Positions 35,101-43,506 are shown, numbered from the stretch's first letter. The stretch: 64,000 nucleotides of DNA from Streptomyces sp. NA04227 (GCF_013364195.1 NZ_CP054918.1:5693001-5757000); one strand, 5' to 3'. The notes: generated by a model not told the origin, from the letters alone. Program-made: numbers and translations.

Positions 35101-37361
35101 CCGCCCCAGCGGGTGCTGACGCTGCCGGGGCGCCCCAGCGCGGGGTCGTAGCGCAGCTCGGTGCCCCAGCGCTCGACCGGGATCTCCGCGATCGCGTCCG
35201 TGCCGCCGAGCAGCAACTCCCAGAACTGCTCCGGGTTGTCGGCACCCGGGAAGCGGCAGGCGAGGCCGACGACGGCAACCGGCTCGTCGGCGGTGCGTGC
35301 GTTGTCGCGGGTGGCCGCCGGTTCCTGGATCCCGGCGAGGTGGCGGGCGACGCCTTCGGCGGTGGGGTGCTGGTAGAGCAGCGGGGCGGGCAGACGGCGG
35401 CCGAGGGCACGCTGGAGGACCCCGGAGACGGACACGGCACCGGCCGAATCCAAGCCGTAGGCCGCGAAGTTGGTGCCCGGGTCGATGCTGTCGGCGGGCA
35501 GCGAAAGGTGGTCGGCCACGGCCGCCAGGACCTGCCGCAGGAGTTCCTCGTACTGGCCCGGCGGCCCGGCGGCGGTGTCCCGGTCGGCGGCCACCGCAGC
35601 CGTACGGTCCCAGGTCGCGACCGCGTTCAACGTGCCGTCCAGGTAACCCTTCTTGGCGGCCCGGCGGGCGATCTTGCCGCTGGAGGTCTTGGGCACGGCG
35701 CGGGTGCGCAGCAGCACCAGGGCGTGCAACGGTACGTCGAACTCCTTGGTGAGCGTGCTCGCCACGGCCAGGCCGAGTCGCTGGACCTCGGCGGGGTCCA
35801 TCGACTCCGCCTCCGCGCGCACCTCCTGCGCGACGACCACACGCTCCTCGCCGTCCAGCTCCACGGAGAACGCGGCGGTGCAGCCCGGCCGGAAGAGACG
35901 GTCGACGCCCTCGACGGTCTTCTCGATGTCCTGCGGGTACAGGTTGCGCCCGCGGACGATGATCAGGTCCTTGATACGGCCGGTGATGCCGAGCCCGCCG
36001 TCGGCGGTGAGGAAGCCCAGGTCACCGGTGCGCACCCAGGGCAGTTCCGTACCGTCCTCGGCGTCCTGCCCGGCGAGCCGGTTGTGGAAGGTGGCGACGG
36101 TCTCCTCGTCGCGCTGCCAGTAGCCCCGGCCCGCGCTGTGCCCGCTCATCCAGACCTCGCCGATGGTGCCCTCGGACACCGGGAGCGCCGTCTGCGGGTC
36201 GACGATCAGCAGCTTCTGGTCGTAGTGGACGCGCCCGCAGTCGACCACGGAACGCGCGCCCGGGGTGCCGGGCTCGACCGGCACGACCCGGTCCCGCTCC
36301 AGCTCCGCGCCGTCGAGGTGATGCACCCGCGCGCCCTCGCCGGGGGTGCCGCCGGTGACGTAGACGGAGTTCTCGGCCAGCCCGTACGCGGGGTACCAGG
36401 AGCCCTCGGCGAAGCCGTGCTCGGCGTAGACGGAGGCGAACCGGTCCAGGGTCTCCGCGCGGATCGGCTCGGCGGCGTTGAGCGCGACCTTCCAACTGCT
36501 GAGGTCCAGGCCCGCGCGGTCCTCGGGCCGGGTGCGGCGGACGCAGAGTTCGTACGCGAAGTTCGGCGCGGTGCTGAACGTGCCGCCGTAGTCGCTGATC
36601 GCCTTCAGCCAGCGGATGGGCTCCTGGAGGAAGGCCTCCGGGGGCATGTAGACGAGTTCGGTGCCCCAGTACAGCGCCTGCAACAGATTGCCGATCAGGC
36701 CCATGTCATGGAACAGCGGCAGCCAGGAGACGTACACCGGACGCTCGGTGTGCCCCATGCCGTGCGCCATCATCGTGCAGTTGTGCAGCAGGTTGGCGTG
36801 GGAGAGCATCACGCCCTTGGGGATCCCGGTGGACCCGGAGGTGTACTGCAGGAACGCCAGCTCGCTCCCGGCCGCGTCGACCGGCTGCCAGTCCTCGGCC
36901 TCGGCCGCCTCGACGAGGTCGGTGGCCACCCAGTGCGCCTCGGTGTAGTGCTTGCCGGAGAGCATGTCGCACAGCCAGCCGGGGGCGGCGACGACGGTGG
37001 CGCCGGAGTCCTTGGCGACCGCGTTGAGCCGGGCGGCGTGCTTGTCCGAACGCGGTGGATAAGCCGGGACGGCGATCATTCCCGCGTAAAGACACCCGTA
37101 GAAGGCCGCGGCGAATTCCGGGCCCGACGGGTAGAGCATGAGCACGCGATCGCCGGGAGAACCGACGGTGCGCAGCCGGGCGGCAATGGCCCGCGCCCGC
37201 TGATCGAGGTCGGCGTAGGACAGCCTTTCCGTGACGTTCTCGCCGTCGGAAAGAAAGGTGAATGCCGTCTGCCGACCCTGCTCTTCACTCCGCTTCCGAA
37301 GCAGATCGACCAGGGTTTCCACGCGCGGATCCGGCAGTACTGCAGGAGAAAGCCTGCTCAC
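32160..37361 (-). CDS. FAAL-ACP-KS-AT-DH(N-terminal hotdog) loading and extension protein
   Basis: 1733 residues from GTG 37361, chosen for the AGAGGGAG ribosome-binding site and because FAAL homology begins there; open frame further upstream only crosses the repeat and the GYD gene in a wrong frame. Order: fatty acyl-AMP ligase (1-570; YTSGSTGIPKGVMLSH, RTGDLGFL, GRIKDLIIVRGRN); ACP with GLDSAG near 638; KS with DTACSSS near 861, EAHGTGTSLGDP and KTNIGHLESAAG; AT with GHSVGEY near 1311 and HAFH near 1411, the malonyl-CoA signature; first hotdog of a dehydratase with HRIQGQVVAPG near 1626. The FAAL activates a free fatty acid as acyl-AMP for the ACP; KS and AT then add one malonate unit. The protein stops inside the dehydratase, and the rest is in the overlapping downstream gene. 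Confidence 0.93.
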   Translation of the reverse strand: MSRLSPAVLPDPRVETLVDLLRKRSEEQGRQTAFTFLSDGENVTERLSYADLDQRARAIAARLRTVGSPGDRVLMLYPSGPEFAAAFYGCLYAGMIAVPAYPPRSDKHAARLNAVAKDSGATVVAAPGWLCDMLSGKHYTEAHWVATDLVEAAEAEDWQPVDAAGSELAFLQYTSGSTGIPKGVMLSHANLLHNCTMMAHGMGHTERPVYVSWLPLFHDMGLIGNLLQALYWGTELVYMPPEAFLQEPIRWLKAISDYGGTFSTAPNFAYELCVRRTRPEDRAGLDLSSWKVALNAAEPIRAETLDRFASVYAEHGFAEGSWYPAYGLAENSVYVTGGTPGEGARVHHLDGAELERDRVVPVEPGTPGARSVVDCGRVHYDQKLLIVDPQTALPVSEGTIGEVWMSGHSAGRGYWQRDEETVATFHNRLAGQDAEDGTELPWVRTGDLGFLTADGGLGITGRIKDLIIVRGRNLYPQDIEKTVEGVDRLFRPGCTAAFSVELDGEERVVVAQEVRAEAESMDPAEVQRLGLAVASTLTKEFDVPLHALVLLRTRAVPKTSSGKIARRAAKKGYLDGTLNAVATWDRTAAVAADRDTAAGPPGQYEELLRQVLAAVADHLSLPADSIDPGTNFAAYGLDSAGAVSVSGVLQRALGRRLPAPLLYQHPTAEGVARHLAGIQEPAATRDNARTADEPVAVVGLACRFPGADNPEQFWELLLGGTDAIAEIPVERWGTELRYDPALGRPGSVSTRWGGYLREVAGFDPEFFGISPAEARAIDPQQRLLLEVAWEALEHASILPSSLAGSDTGVFVGISNNDYSRLTAGAPQALDAYYGTGNALSIAANRLSYLLDLRGPSLAVDTACSSSLVALHQACAALRSGESKVALAAGVNLILGSELTSVFSQAQMMAADGRCKAFDARADGYVRSEGCGAVVLKPLSLAQADGDRILAVIRGSAVNQDGRSNGLTAPHGQAQQEVIRSAWSAAGVAQDEIGYVEAHGTGTSLGDPIEYESLTSVLTEGRTGEAGPVCLGSVKTNIGHLESAAGIAGFIKTVLALGHGTIPPNLHLTALNPHIADLDSPLEIPTEARPWPRERRIAGVSAFGFGGTNAHVVLEAAPEPARADGTADADVPVVLPLSANSPASLRELAARYAELLARGELPLPEVGYAAGSTRTVFPHRLAVAAATAEDARGVLEKFAAEGKASAGRTHGGTAARAPRRAPATAFLFTGQGSHHAGMGMDLYRSWPAYREAFDACAQVAQQRLGFDLLEVVADEERLARTEFAQPAIFAVEYALAALWRSLGVEPTYLFGHSVGEYVAACLAGVFDLADALTLLGTRAKLMQELPPGGLMRAVRAPEAEVRPLVERRPGELAVAAVNGAQEIVLSGTAEAVTEAAEELAAKGHLSKEMRTSHAFHSPLMDPVLDEFRRAAEKVTMKAPQVPLVSSLTGRLAGPRMATAEYWVEQLRGTVRYADGVRTLLDEGCRTGLELGPDAMLAPLARKIAAGTEEPGDWVSSLRGGRPCGLVFAQALGAAWALGLPVDWSAVSGGGELPRAKGHLLPTYPFNRRRLWLPDELPRAAADFGGRDSGHPLLGRKLPQLAEDAERHVWQRVLARQQSEVLDDHRIQGQVVAPGTSYIEMALAAVRQLAPEQPYVLEDIEYLSVLGVPADGARIVQVGLYGKPGGTLAFSVHSRAESEGSGWLQHAAARLVRSGGAEGAGNRNGQHGEKGEKTP

Positions 37362-37399
37362 GTCTCCCTCTTTCAGAAGAGCCTGCTGCTGCGTTGTCG

Positions 37400-37490
37400 G
37401 TTCTGAGTTCTGAGTTGTGCGTTCTGAGTTGTGCGTTCTGAGTTGTGCGTTCTGAGTTGTGCGTTCTGAGTTGCGAGTTGCGAGTTTTGC
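37400..37490. repeat. 14-bp tandem repeat in the leader of the FAAL-PKS gene
   Basis: Three contiguous perfect copies of GTTCTGAGTTGTGC (37421-37462), a degenerate fourth (37463-37476) and further partial units (GTTCTGAG, GCGAGTT) at both edges. It fills much of the 221-bp gap between the GYD gene and the FAAL-PKS start, ending about 40 bases before the start codon, so it would be transcribed as part of the leader. Confidence 0.85.
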
Positions 37491-37582
37491 GTTCTGGATC
37501 TGCGTTCTTGTTATGGAGGTGCATACGAAACTGCCCGGAGCCGCGGGCCAAGTGGCCCGGCGGCTCCGGGCAGCGGGGGGCC

Positions 37583-37942
37583 TCAGGCCTCGTCGCCGCC
37601 GGTCTCGGTCGGCGGGTAGAAGATCGCGGCGGCTTCCTGCGCGCGGGTCAGGGTGCCGACCAGTTCCTCCGTGGTGCACAGCGGAATGAGCTTGCCCTCC
37701 AGGAAGGCACCGGTGGAGTAGCCGGTCAGGACGGCGGCGTGGGCGGCCTCGGCGTCCGGGAAGTCGACGACGATCGCGAAGTTGTACTCGATGTCCTTGG
37801 TGAACCAGTAGTTCACGATCTTGCCGCCGAGCGCGCTGTAGAACTTGAACGCGTGCTGGTCGCGGACGGCGATTCCGGCAGGGTCCAGGATGATGCCCTT
37901 GACGACTTCCTGCGAGTAACGCGCGAGAATCATGAACTGCAT
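37583..37942 (-). CDS. GYD-domain (alpha/beta barrel) protein
   Basis: 119 residues. The pattern MQFMILARYSQEVVKGI, LGGKIVNYWFTKDIEYNFAI and VVDFPDAEAAHAAVL matches the small GYD-type ferredoxin-like fold, which resembles Dabb and YCII proteins. The extended C-terminal part (LIPLCTTEELVGTL, ending FYPPTETGGDEA) is less usual. Biochemical roles for the family are poorly known; some relatives act as small oxygenases, cyclases or stress proteins. It is the promoter-proximal gene of the minus-strand operon, 221 bp before the FAAL-PKS gene, so a tailoring or accessory role in the pathway is inferred. The region upstream of the start is shared with the divergent transporter operon. Confidence 0.75.
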   Translation of the reverse strand: MQFMILARYSQEVVKGIILDPAGIAVRDQHAFKFYSALGGKIVNYWFTKDIEYNFAIVVDFPDAEAAHAAVLTGYSTGAFLEGKLIPLCTTEELVGTLTRAQEAAAIFYPPTETGGDEA

Positions 37943-38859
37943 GAGTTGGCCCCCTGGGCAATGACTCGAATTGGCATGGGAAACCGCACGGTTGCGACGG
38001 CACGAAAGTCAGGAACGTATCCGCCGAAGAGTGCCTACCGGCTGGTAGCCAGTGGGGCTCACTATTCTTCAGCGCCCTGCGGCGAGCAAGCACATGTCCG
38101 CTGGCGGTCATTGCGATTGGCCGTATGAGGACACGAAATCAAAAGTGGGTACGGACATTCCGCAATACGGATCACGCCGTACCGCTCGGCCGGATGTGAA
38201 CGCACGGACCCATGACCGGGAAAGCTCCGGTCCACAAGGCTTCGACCACGCGGTGAGCCGATGTCCGGTTGTCGATGGTCCGCCGGATTGGTACGGGCGG
38301 AAGCGGTACCGGCACGAACATCCGTGACGTCACCTTCTGCTCTGACACCTCGCGGTTGACCAGAAGTGACACGTCCCCGCGCGAGGGCGGGAGCAGGGTC
38401 CGGTCGGCAGTGCACCACTCCCCCGACCGAGAATTATGAACGCGGCACTTCACCGGTATGTCGGAAAGTTGAGAACACGCAAAGCGTACGCAGCGACATT
38501 GACCTGGCCGAAAGTCGCTGCAACTCTCTTGGCCATGAGCACGTACGAGAACCTTGCCGGGCGCCTGCACGTCGATCTGCGACGTACAGCCAGCGCCCTG
38601 TGTGCGTGAACTCTTCTGTCGCCCCGCGTGGGTGATCTCTTCCCTCTCCCGGTGCGGGTGAATTCGCCGCGATCATTCTGACGCGGACCCTTTCCCCGCG
38701 GGCCCAATCCGCTTGCGCGGAAGCCTTCTTGGCATTCCTCTCCCCCTCTCTTTACGGACTCTCTTTACGGAACCGCGCGGCACGCGCCAGGTAGTGCGCG
38801 GTGCGTATTCCAGCCGCTCCATCGAGCCGACGCTCTCCCGATCTGAACAGGACCCCGCC
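37943..38859. other. 917-bp divergent intergenic control region of the biosynthetic locus
   Basis: No convincing gene; open frames here lack homology and codon bias. It must hold the promoters of both the minus-strand biosynthetic operon and the plus-strand transporter operon. Visible structure: short dyad CTACC-GGCT-GGTAG at 38035-38048 close to the GYD promoter side, a perfect 8-bp dyad at 38490-38521, and a direct repeat of CTCTCTTTACGGA near 38746-38775 about 90 bp before the transporter start. Confidence 0.6.
38490..38521 (+). promoter_or_regulatory. Dyad operator candidate overlapping a -35-like TTGACC
   Basis: GCAGCGAC (38490-38497) and GTCGCTGC (38514-38521) are perfect inverted copies with a 16-base spacer that contains TTGACC (38499-38504). 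This looks like a regulator site over a promoter. A clear -10 is not recognisable, and the transporter gene starts 340 bp downstream. Confidence 0.4.
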
Positions 38860-39996
38860 ATGGCCACGACGGCATCGACATCGAACCGACGACAGTTCCT
38901 TTCCCTGCTCGGTGTTTCGGCGCTCGCGGTCAGTTGCGGCCCGGCGATCGGGGCCTCCTCCGGCAAGAGCAACACCAGGACGCTCCGGTACCAGGGCTGG
39001 GCGGGCCAGGTCACGCTGCCCGAACTGGCCGCGGACCTCGGCTACCTGGAGGACGTGAAGCTGGACTGGGTCGGCAACACGACCAGCGGGCCGCAGGACA
39101 TCCAGTCCGCGGCCACCGGCCAGACCGACTTCGGCGGCGCGTTCAACGGCGCGGTCGTCAAACTGGCCGCGAACGGGGCACCGGTCAAGGCGGTCATCAG
39201 CTACTACGGCGCCGACAAGTACGCCTACAACGGCTTCTACGTCCTCAAGGACAGCCCCATCCGCTCGGCCCGGGACCTGCTCGGCAAGAAGGTCGGGATG
39301 AACACGCTGGGGGCCCACTCCGAGGCCATGCTCGACATCTATCTGCGGCGCGCCGGTCTGTCCCGGTCCCAGAGCGGTGAGGCCGAGCGGCTCGTGGTAC
39401 CTCCGGTCAACACCGAGCAGACCCTGCGGCAGAAGCAGATCGACGTGGCCGTACTCGGCGGCATCCTGCGCGACAAGGCCCTGGAAACCGGCGGCATCCG
39501 GCCGCTGTTCACCGACTACCAACTCCTCGGCGCGTTCAGCGCGGGCACGTTCCTGATGACCGACCGCTTCCTGAAACAGAACCCCGAAACGGCCCGGATC
39601 TTCACCACCGGCGTCGGAAAGGCCATCGAGTGGTCCCGCGCCACCCCGCGCGAGGAGGTCGTCGCCCGGATGACGGAGATCGTCAAGAAGCGCCGCCGCA
39701 ACGAGGACGCCGCACCACTCAAGTACTGGCAGTCCTACGGCGTCGCCGAAAGGGCGGGCCGGATCACCGGAAAGGAACTGCGGCTCTGGGTCGACTGGCT
39801 GGCCGAACGCGGCGACATCAAAAAGGGCCAGGTCACCCTGTCCGACCTCTACACCAACGAATTCAACGACGCGGCCAAGGACGGCGGCACCAAGCCGTCC
39901 GAAGCGGCCTCGCCCGCCACCGAGTCCACTCCGAACTCCACCACGAACCCCACCTCTCACTCCACCTCGAACTCCACCCCGAAGAGCGGGAGTTGA
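38860..39996 (+). CDS. ABC transporter substrate-binding protein (sulfonate/nitrate/taurine type)
   Basis: 378 residues from ATG 38860, chosen because the secretion signal begins there. The N-terminus has a twin-arginine-like motif NRRQFLSLLG and a hydrophobic stretch ending AVSCG, a possible lipobox, so it is probably a Tat-exported lipoprotein. The body is a periplasmic-binding fold of the SsuA/NrtA type: LRYQGWAGQVTLPELAADLG, ATGQTDFGGAFNGAVVKLAA, GKKVGMNTLGAHSE. The ligand is probably a small organic anion such as a sulfonate, but this cannot be settled. The last 30 residues are a Ser/Thr/Asn-rich low-complexity tail (ESTPNSTTNPTSHSTSNSTP) made by a short codon repeat. First gene of a six-gene operon divergent from the PKS/NRPS operon. 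Confidence 0.85.
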   Translation: MATTASTSNRRQFLSLLGVSALAVSCGPAIGASSGKSNTRTLRYQGWAGQVTLPELAADLGYLEDVKLDWVGNTTSGPQDIQSAATGQTDFGGAFNGAVVKLAANGAPVKAVISYYGADKYAYNGFYVLKDSPIRSARDLLGKKVGMNTLGAHSEAMLDIYLRRAGLSRSQSGEAERLVVPPVNTEQTLRQKQIDVAVLGGILRDKALETGGIRPLFTDYQLLGAFSAGTFLMTDRFLKQNPETARIFTTGVGKAIEWSRATPREEVVARMTEIVKKRRRNEDAAPLKYWQSYGVAERAGRITGKELRLWVDWLAERGDIKKGQVTLSDLYTNEFNDAAKDGGTKPSEAASPATESTPNSTTNPTSHSTSNSTPKSGS

Positions 39997-40001
39997 TCCC
40001 C

Positions 40002-40838
40002 GTGCCGGAATCCACCGCACCCAAGATCGTATTCGAGAACGTACGCAAGGAGTTCTCCGTAAAGGACCGCAGAGGCGGTGAGCGGAACAAGGCCTTCACC
40101 GCGCTCGAAGGAATCGATCTGTCGATAGCTCCCGGTGAGTTCGTCGCCCTGGTCGGTCCCAGCGGCTGCGGCAAGTCCACCCTGCTCGATCTCCTCGGCG
40201 GCCTCACCCGGCCCACCGAAGGACGCATCCTGCTCGACGGCGTACCCGTCACCGGGCCCGGCCTCGACCGGGGCATCGTCTTCCAGCAGTACGCGCTGCT
40301 GCCGTGGCGCACCGCGCGCGGCAACGTCGAGTTCGGCCTGGAGGCCACCGGCGTACCGCGCCGCCAACGCGCCGCCCGCGCAAGGGAGTTCCTGAACCTT
40401 GTCGGCCTGTCCGGATTCGAGGACCGGCACCCGCACGAACTCTCCGGCGGGATGCGGCAGCGCGTCGCCATCGCCCGCAGCCTCGCCTACGACCCCGATG
40501 TACTGCTGATGGACGAGCCGTTCGCCGCGCTGGACGCCCAGACCCGGGAGTCGCTGCAGGACGAACTGGTGCGTATCTGGCAGCGCACCGGCAAGGTCGT
40601 CGTGTTCATCACCCACAGCATCGACGAGGCCGTCTACCTGGGGCAGCGCGTCGCCGTGATGACGTCCAGGCCCGGCCGGATCAAGGAGATCGTGCCGGTC
40701 TCCTTCGGCTCGCGCACCGGCACGGACGACCTCCGCTCCAGTCCCGAGTTCGCGCGCTACCGGCACCAGATCTGGTCGCTCCTGCACGACGAGGTGGCCA
40801 GGGCCCAGCAGTTGGAGAAGGAGGAGGCATCCGTATGA
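40002..40838 (+). CDS. ABC transporter ATP-binding protein (SsuB/TauB type)
   Basis: 278 residues from GTG 40002, with GGGAG about 9 bases upstream and 5 bases after the previous stop. Walker A GPSGCGKSTLLDLL, Q-loop VFQQYALLPWRT, signature LSGGMRQRVAIARSLAYDPD, Walker B VLLMDEPFAALD, and H-loop FITHSIDEAVYLG are all intact. The sequence is of the nitrate/sulfonate/taurine importer class. It powers uptake through the permease encoded by the next gene, which it overlaps by 4 bp. Confidence 0.92.
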   Translation: MPESTAPKIVFENVRKEFSVKDRRGGERNKAFTALEGIDLSIAPGEFVALVGPSGCGKSTLLDLLGGLTRPTEGRILLDGVPVTGPGLDRGIVFQQYALLPWRTARGNVEFGLEATGVPRRQRAARAREFLNLVGLSGFEDRHPHELSGGMRQRVAIARSLAYDPDVLLMDEPFAALDAQTRESLQDELVRIWQRTGKVVVFITHSIDEAVYLGQRVAVMTSRPGRIKEIVPVSFGSRTGTDDLRSSPEFARYRHQIWSLLHDEVARAQQLEKEEASV

Positions 40839-41908
40839 GTCCCGTAACCGGCACCGCGACCGAGAACGCCACGGCGGAGAGCACGGAGGCGGAGAGCACG
40901 GAGACGACTGCCGTCGCGAGCGCGGCGGAGAGCACGCAGAAAACCGCCGCCGAGGCCACGGACAGCACCGCGGTCAACGCCACGGACAGCACCGTGGACA
41001 GAGCCCCGGGCACGACCGCGGACAACGCCCCGGACAAGACCATCGCCGAGACCGGGGCCGAGGAAGCGACCGCAAAGGAACGTCAACTCCCCGCCCGCAC
41101 GCCCAAGTTCCGCCCGGTGCTCCTCCGGTTGGCCCGGCGCCTCCCGTACCTGCTGCTGACCGCCGCGCTCAAATCCGTGGCGATCGTGGCGCTGCTGCTG
41201 TTGTGGGAGACCGCGCCGCGGCTCGGCCTGGTCGACCGGACGTTCCTGCCGCCGTTCAGCGAGGTCGCCCGCGCCTGGTGGGGGCTGGCGACCGACGGCC
41301 AGCTCGCGGACAACGCCCGTGCCAGCCTGGTGCGTTCGGGCACCGGATTCGGCATCGCGGTGGCCGTCGCCGTACCGCTCGGCCTGCTGATCGGCTGGTA
41401 CGGGCCGCTCGCCCATCTGCTCGGACCTCTCCTGGAGGTCTTCCGCAACACCGCGGCACTGGCGCTGCTGCCCGTGTTCGTGCTGCTGCTCGGCATCGGC
41501 GAGACCTCGAAGATCTCCATCGTGGTGTACGCGTGCACCTGGCCGATCCTGCTGAACACCATCAGCGCGGTCCGCACGGTCGACCCGACCCTGCTGAAGC
41601 TGGCGAAGTCGATGGACCTGTCCACGCCCCGGCTGTTCCAGAAGGTCATCCTCCCGGCCTCGGTACCGGTGATGTTCACCGGCATCCGGCTGGCCGGAGC
41701 GGTGTCCATCCTGGTCCTTGTCGCCGCCGAGATGATCGGCGCGAAGGCGGGCCTCGGCTATCTGATCAACAACTCGCAGTACAACTTCGCGATTCCGCAG
41801 ATGTACGCGGGCATCATCACGATCTCCGCCATCGGCGTGGCCTTCAACCAGTTCCTGGTGGCCGTGGAACGCCGACTCAGCTCCTGGCGCGTACCCACCA
41901 ACGCGTGA
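40835..41908 (+). CDS. ABC transporter permease (SsuC/TauC type) with acidic low-complexity N-terminus
   Basis: 357 residues from ATG 40835 (ATGA overlap). Residues about 90-357 form the usual inner-membrane permease with six helices and the EAA loop (LAKSMDLSTPRLFQKVILPA) that docks on the ATPase. The first 80 residues are unusual: a Thr/Ala/Glu/Asp repeat (ENATAESTEAESTETTAVAS, then ATDSTAVNATDSTVDRAPGT) with no similarity to the family, made by repeated GCC-ACG-GAC-AGC-type codons. Family members normally begin near the first helix (about residue 95), so an in-frame repeat expansion has lengthened the cytoplasmic N-terminus. Confidence 0.9.
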   Translation: MSPVTGTATENATAESTEAESTETTAVASAAESTQKTAAEATDSTAVNATDSTVDRAPGTTADNAPDKTIAETGAEEATAKERQLPARTPKFRPVLLRLARRLPYLLLTAALKSVAIVALLLLWETAPRLGLVDRTFLPPFSEVARAWWGLATDGQLADNARASLVRSGTGFGIAVAVAVPLGLLIGWYGPLAHLLGPLLEVFRNTAALALLPVFVLLLGIGETSKISIVVYACTWPILLNTISAVRTVDPTLLKLAKSMDLSTPRLFQKVILPASVPVMFTGIRLAGAVSILVLVAAEMIGAKAGLGYLINNSQYNFAIPQMYAGIITISAIGVAFNQFLVAVERRLSSWRVPTNA

Positions 41909-41953
41909 CCACCGGGCGGGGCCGGGCCGTCACCGCACGCGCCCCGCACCACC

Positions 41954-42018
41954 CCTCTCCCCTCTCCCCTTCCCCTCCGCTTCTCCCTCCCTCCTCCCTC
42001 CTCCCCCTCCCTCCCGCA
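41954..42018 (+). other. Polypyrimidine tract before the LLM gene
   Basis: About 65 bases almost purely C and T (repeats of CCTCC, CTCCC, CTTCC) in the 140-bp gap between the permease stop and the LLM start. It may be purely mutational, or could influence transcript stability. The RNA would lack G, so it would be unstructured. Confidence 0.6.
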
Positions 42019-42048
42019 GCGTCCCGCCGCCCCGATCCAAGGACCCCG

Positions 42049-43506
42049 ATGACCGCGACCAGACCCCGGCAACTGCACCTCAACGCGTTCCTGATGAACG
42101 CCGGACACCACGACGCCGCCTGGCGGCTGCCGCGTACCCAGCCCGAACGCGTCACGGACGTCCGCTACTTCCAGGAGCTGGCACGGACCGCCGAACGCGG
42201 CCTGCTGGACTCCGTCTTCCTGGCCGACGGCCTCGCCCTGTGGGGCAAGGTCAGGCACAACGCGCTCGGCGGCTTCGAACCGCTCACCCTGCTGTCCGCC
42301 CTGGCGACGGCCACCGAGCACGTCGGCCTGATAGCCACCGTCTCCACCACCTTCAACGAGCCCTTCCACACCGCCCGCAAGTTCGCCTCTCTCGACCACA
42401 TCAGCGGCGGCCGGGCGGGCTGGAACATCGTCACCTCCGGCACCGTGAACGAGGCCCGCAACTTCGGGCAGGACGAACACCTGGAGCACGGGCTGCGCTA
42501 CGAGCGGGCGCGGGAGTTCGTCGAGGTCGCCACCAAGCTCTGGGACAGCTGGGAGGACGACGCGATCCTGCTCGACCGTGAGCGCGGCGTCTACGCCGAC
42601 ACCGACAAGGTGCGGGAGATCAACCACCGCGGGGAGTACTTCGGGGTGCAGGGTCCCCTGAACTCACCGCGCAGCCCCCAGGGACACCCGCTCCTGGTCC
42701 AGGCCGGATCGTCGGAGGACGGCAAGGAGTTCGCGGCCCAGTACGCCGAGGCGGTCTTCACCGCTCAGCAGACCCTCGCCGACGGCCAGTCCTTCTACCG
42801 GGACCTCAAGTCACGGCTGGCCAACTACGGCCGCGCGGAAGACGAGTTGCTCGTCCTGCCCGGCATCGCCCCCGTGATCGGCTCCACCGAGGCCGAGGCC
42901 CGCGCCCTGGAGCAGGAACTCACCGACCTCCAGGTCCCCGAGTACGGGCTCGCCCAGTTGTCGGGGATGCTCGGCACCGATCTGACCGGCCTGCCGCTGG
43001 ACGGGCCGCTCCCGGAACTGCCCGAGGAGCGGGACATCAACGGCAACAAGAGCCGCTTCGCACTCGTGACCCAGCTCGCCCGCGAGGAGGGCAAGGACGG
43101 CCAGGGCGGCCTCACGCTGCGCGAACTCATCGCCCGGCTCGGCGCGGGACGCGGTCACCGGGTGTTCGCCGGTACTCCCGAGCAGATCGCCGACCAGCTG
43201 GAGGAGTGGTTCACCCAGGGCGCCGCCGACGGCTTCAACATCATGCCGCCGCATCTGCCGGGCGGCCTGGAGGACTTCGTCGACCACGTCGTACCGATTC
43301 TCCAGCGACGCGGCCTCTTCCGCACCGAGTACACCGGCCGCACCCTGCGCGACCACTACGGCCTCGCCCGCCCCGCCAACCGCCTTGCCGCCACGGCCAC
43401 GGCCACGGCCACGGCCCCATCCTCAGCCACCCCGGCAATCCCTGCCGAGATCCCCGCCGGGAGCCCCGCCGGTTCGGCCGTCACCGCGACAGGGCAGCCC
43501 GTATGA
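42049..43506 (+). CDS. Luciferase-like FMN monooxygenase, NtaA/SnaA/DszA type
   Basis: 485 residues from ATG 42049, with AAGGA 6 bases upstream; open frame further upstream overlaps the permease and is not coding. The sequence begins LHLNAFLMNAGHHDAAWRLP, typical of the NtaA/SnaA/SoxA(DszA) group, and contains FLADGLALWG, TFNEPFHTARKFASLDHISG, GRAGWNIVTS and HPLLVQAGSSEDG. These enzymes use FMNH2 from a separate reductase and oxygen to hydroxylate or cleave C-S or C-N bonds. The last 45 residues (ATATATATAPSSATPAIPAE) are a low-complexity tail from a GCCACG repeat. The context of transporter, flavoprotein and ferredoxin fits use of an imported organosulfur or amine compound, or supply of a building block to the adjacent pathway. 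Confidence 0.88.
   Translation: MTATRPRQLHLNAFLMNAGHHDAAWRLPRTQPERVTDVRYFQELARTAERGLLDSVFLADGLALWGKVRHNALGGFEPLTLLSALATATEHVGLIATVSTTFNEPFHTARKFASLDHISGGRAGWNIVTSGTVNEARNFGQDEHLEHGLRYERAREFVEVATKLWDSWEDDAILLDRERGVYADTDKVREINHRGEYFGVQGPLNSPRSPQGHPLLVQAGSSEDGKEFAAQYAEAVFTAQQTLADGQSFYRDLKSRLANYGRAEDELLVLPGIAPVIGSTEAEARALEQELTDLQVPEYGLAQLSGMLGTDLTGLPLDGPLPELPEERDINGNKSRFALVTQLAREEGKDGQGGLTLRELIARLGAGRGHRVFAGTPEQIADQLEEWFTQGAADGFNIMPPHLPGGLEDFVDHVVPILQRRGLFRTEYTGRTLRDHYGLARPANRLAATATATATAPSSATPAIPAEIPAGSPAGSAVTATGQPV

Noticed and set aside
29092..37406. Two plus-strand open frames of more than 1100 codons opposite the PKS genes
   Set aside because: They mirror the third-position bias of the real genes and contain no recognisable domain.
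37400..37490. CRISPR array
   Set aside because: The 14-bp units are contiguous without unique spacers and there are no cas genes.
37362..38111. Upstream extension of the FAAL-PKS open frame
   Set aside because: The extension translates the 14-bp repeats and the GYD gene in a wrong frame. The GTG at 37361 has a ribosome-binding site and coincides with the start of FAAL homology.
38172..38570. 132-codon minus-strand open frame in the divergent control region
   Set aside because: Poor codon usage for this genome and no homology features; it overlaps the dyad and other likely control elements.
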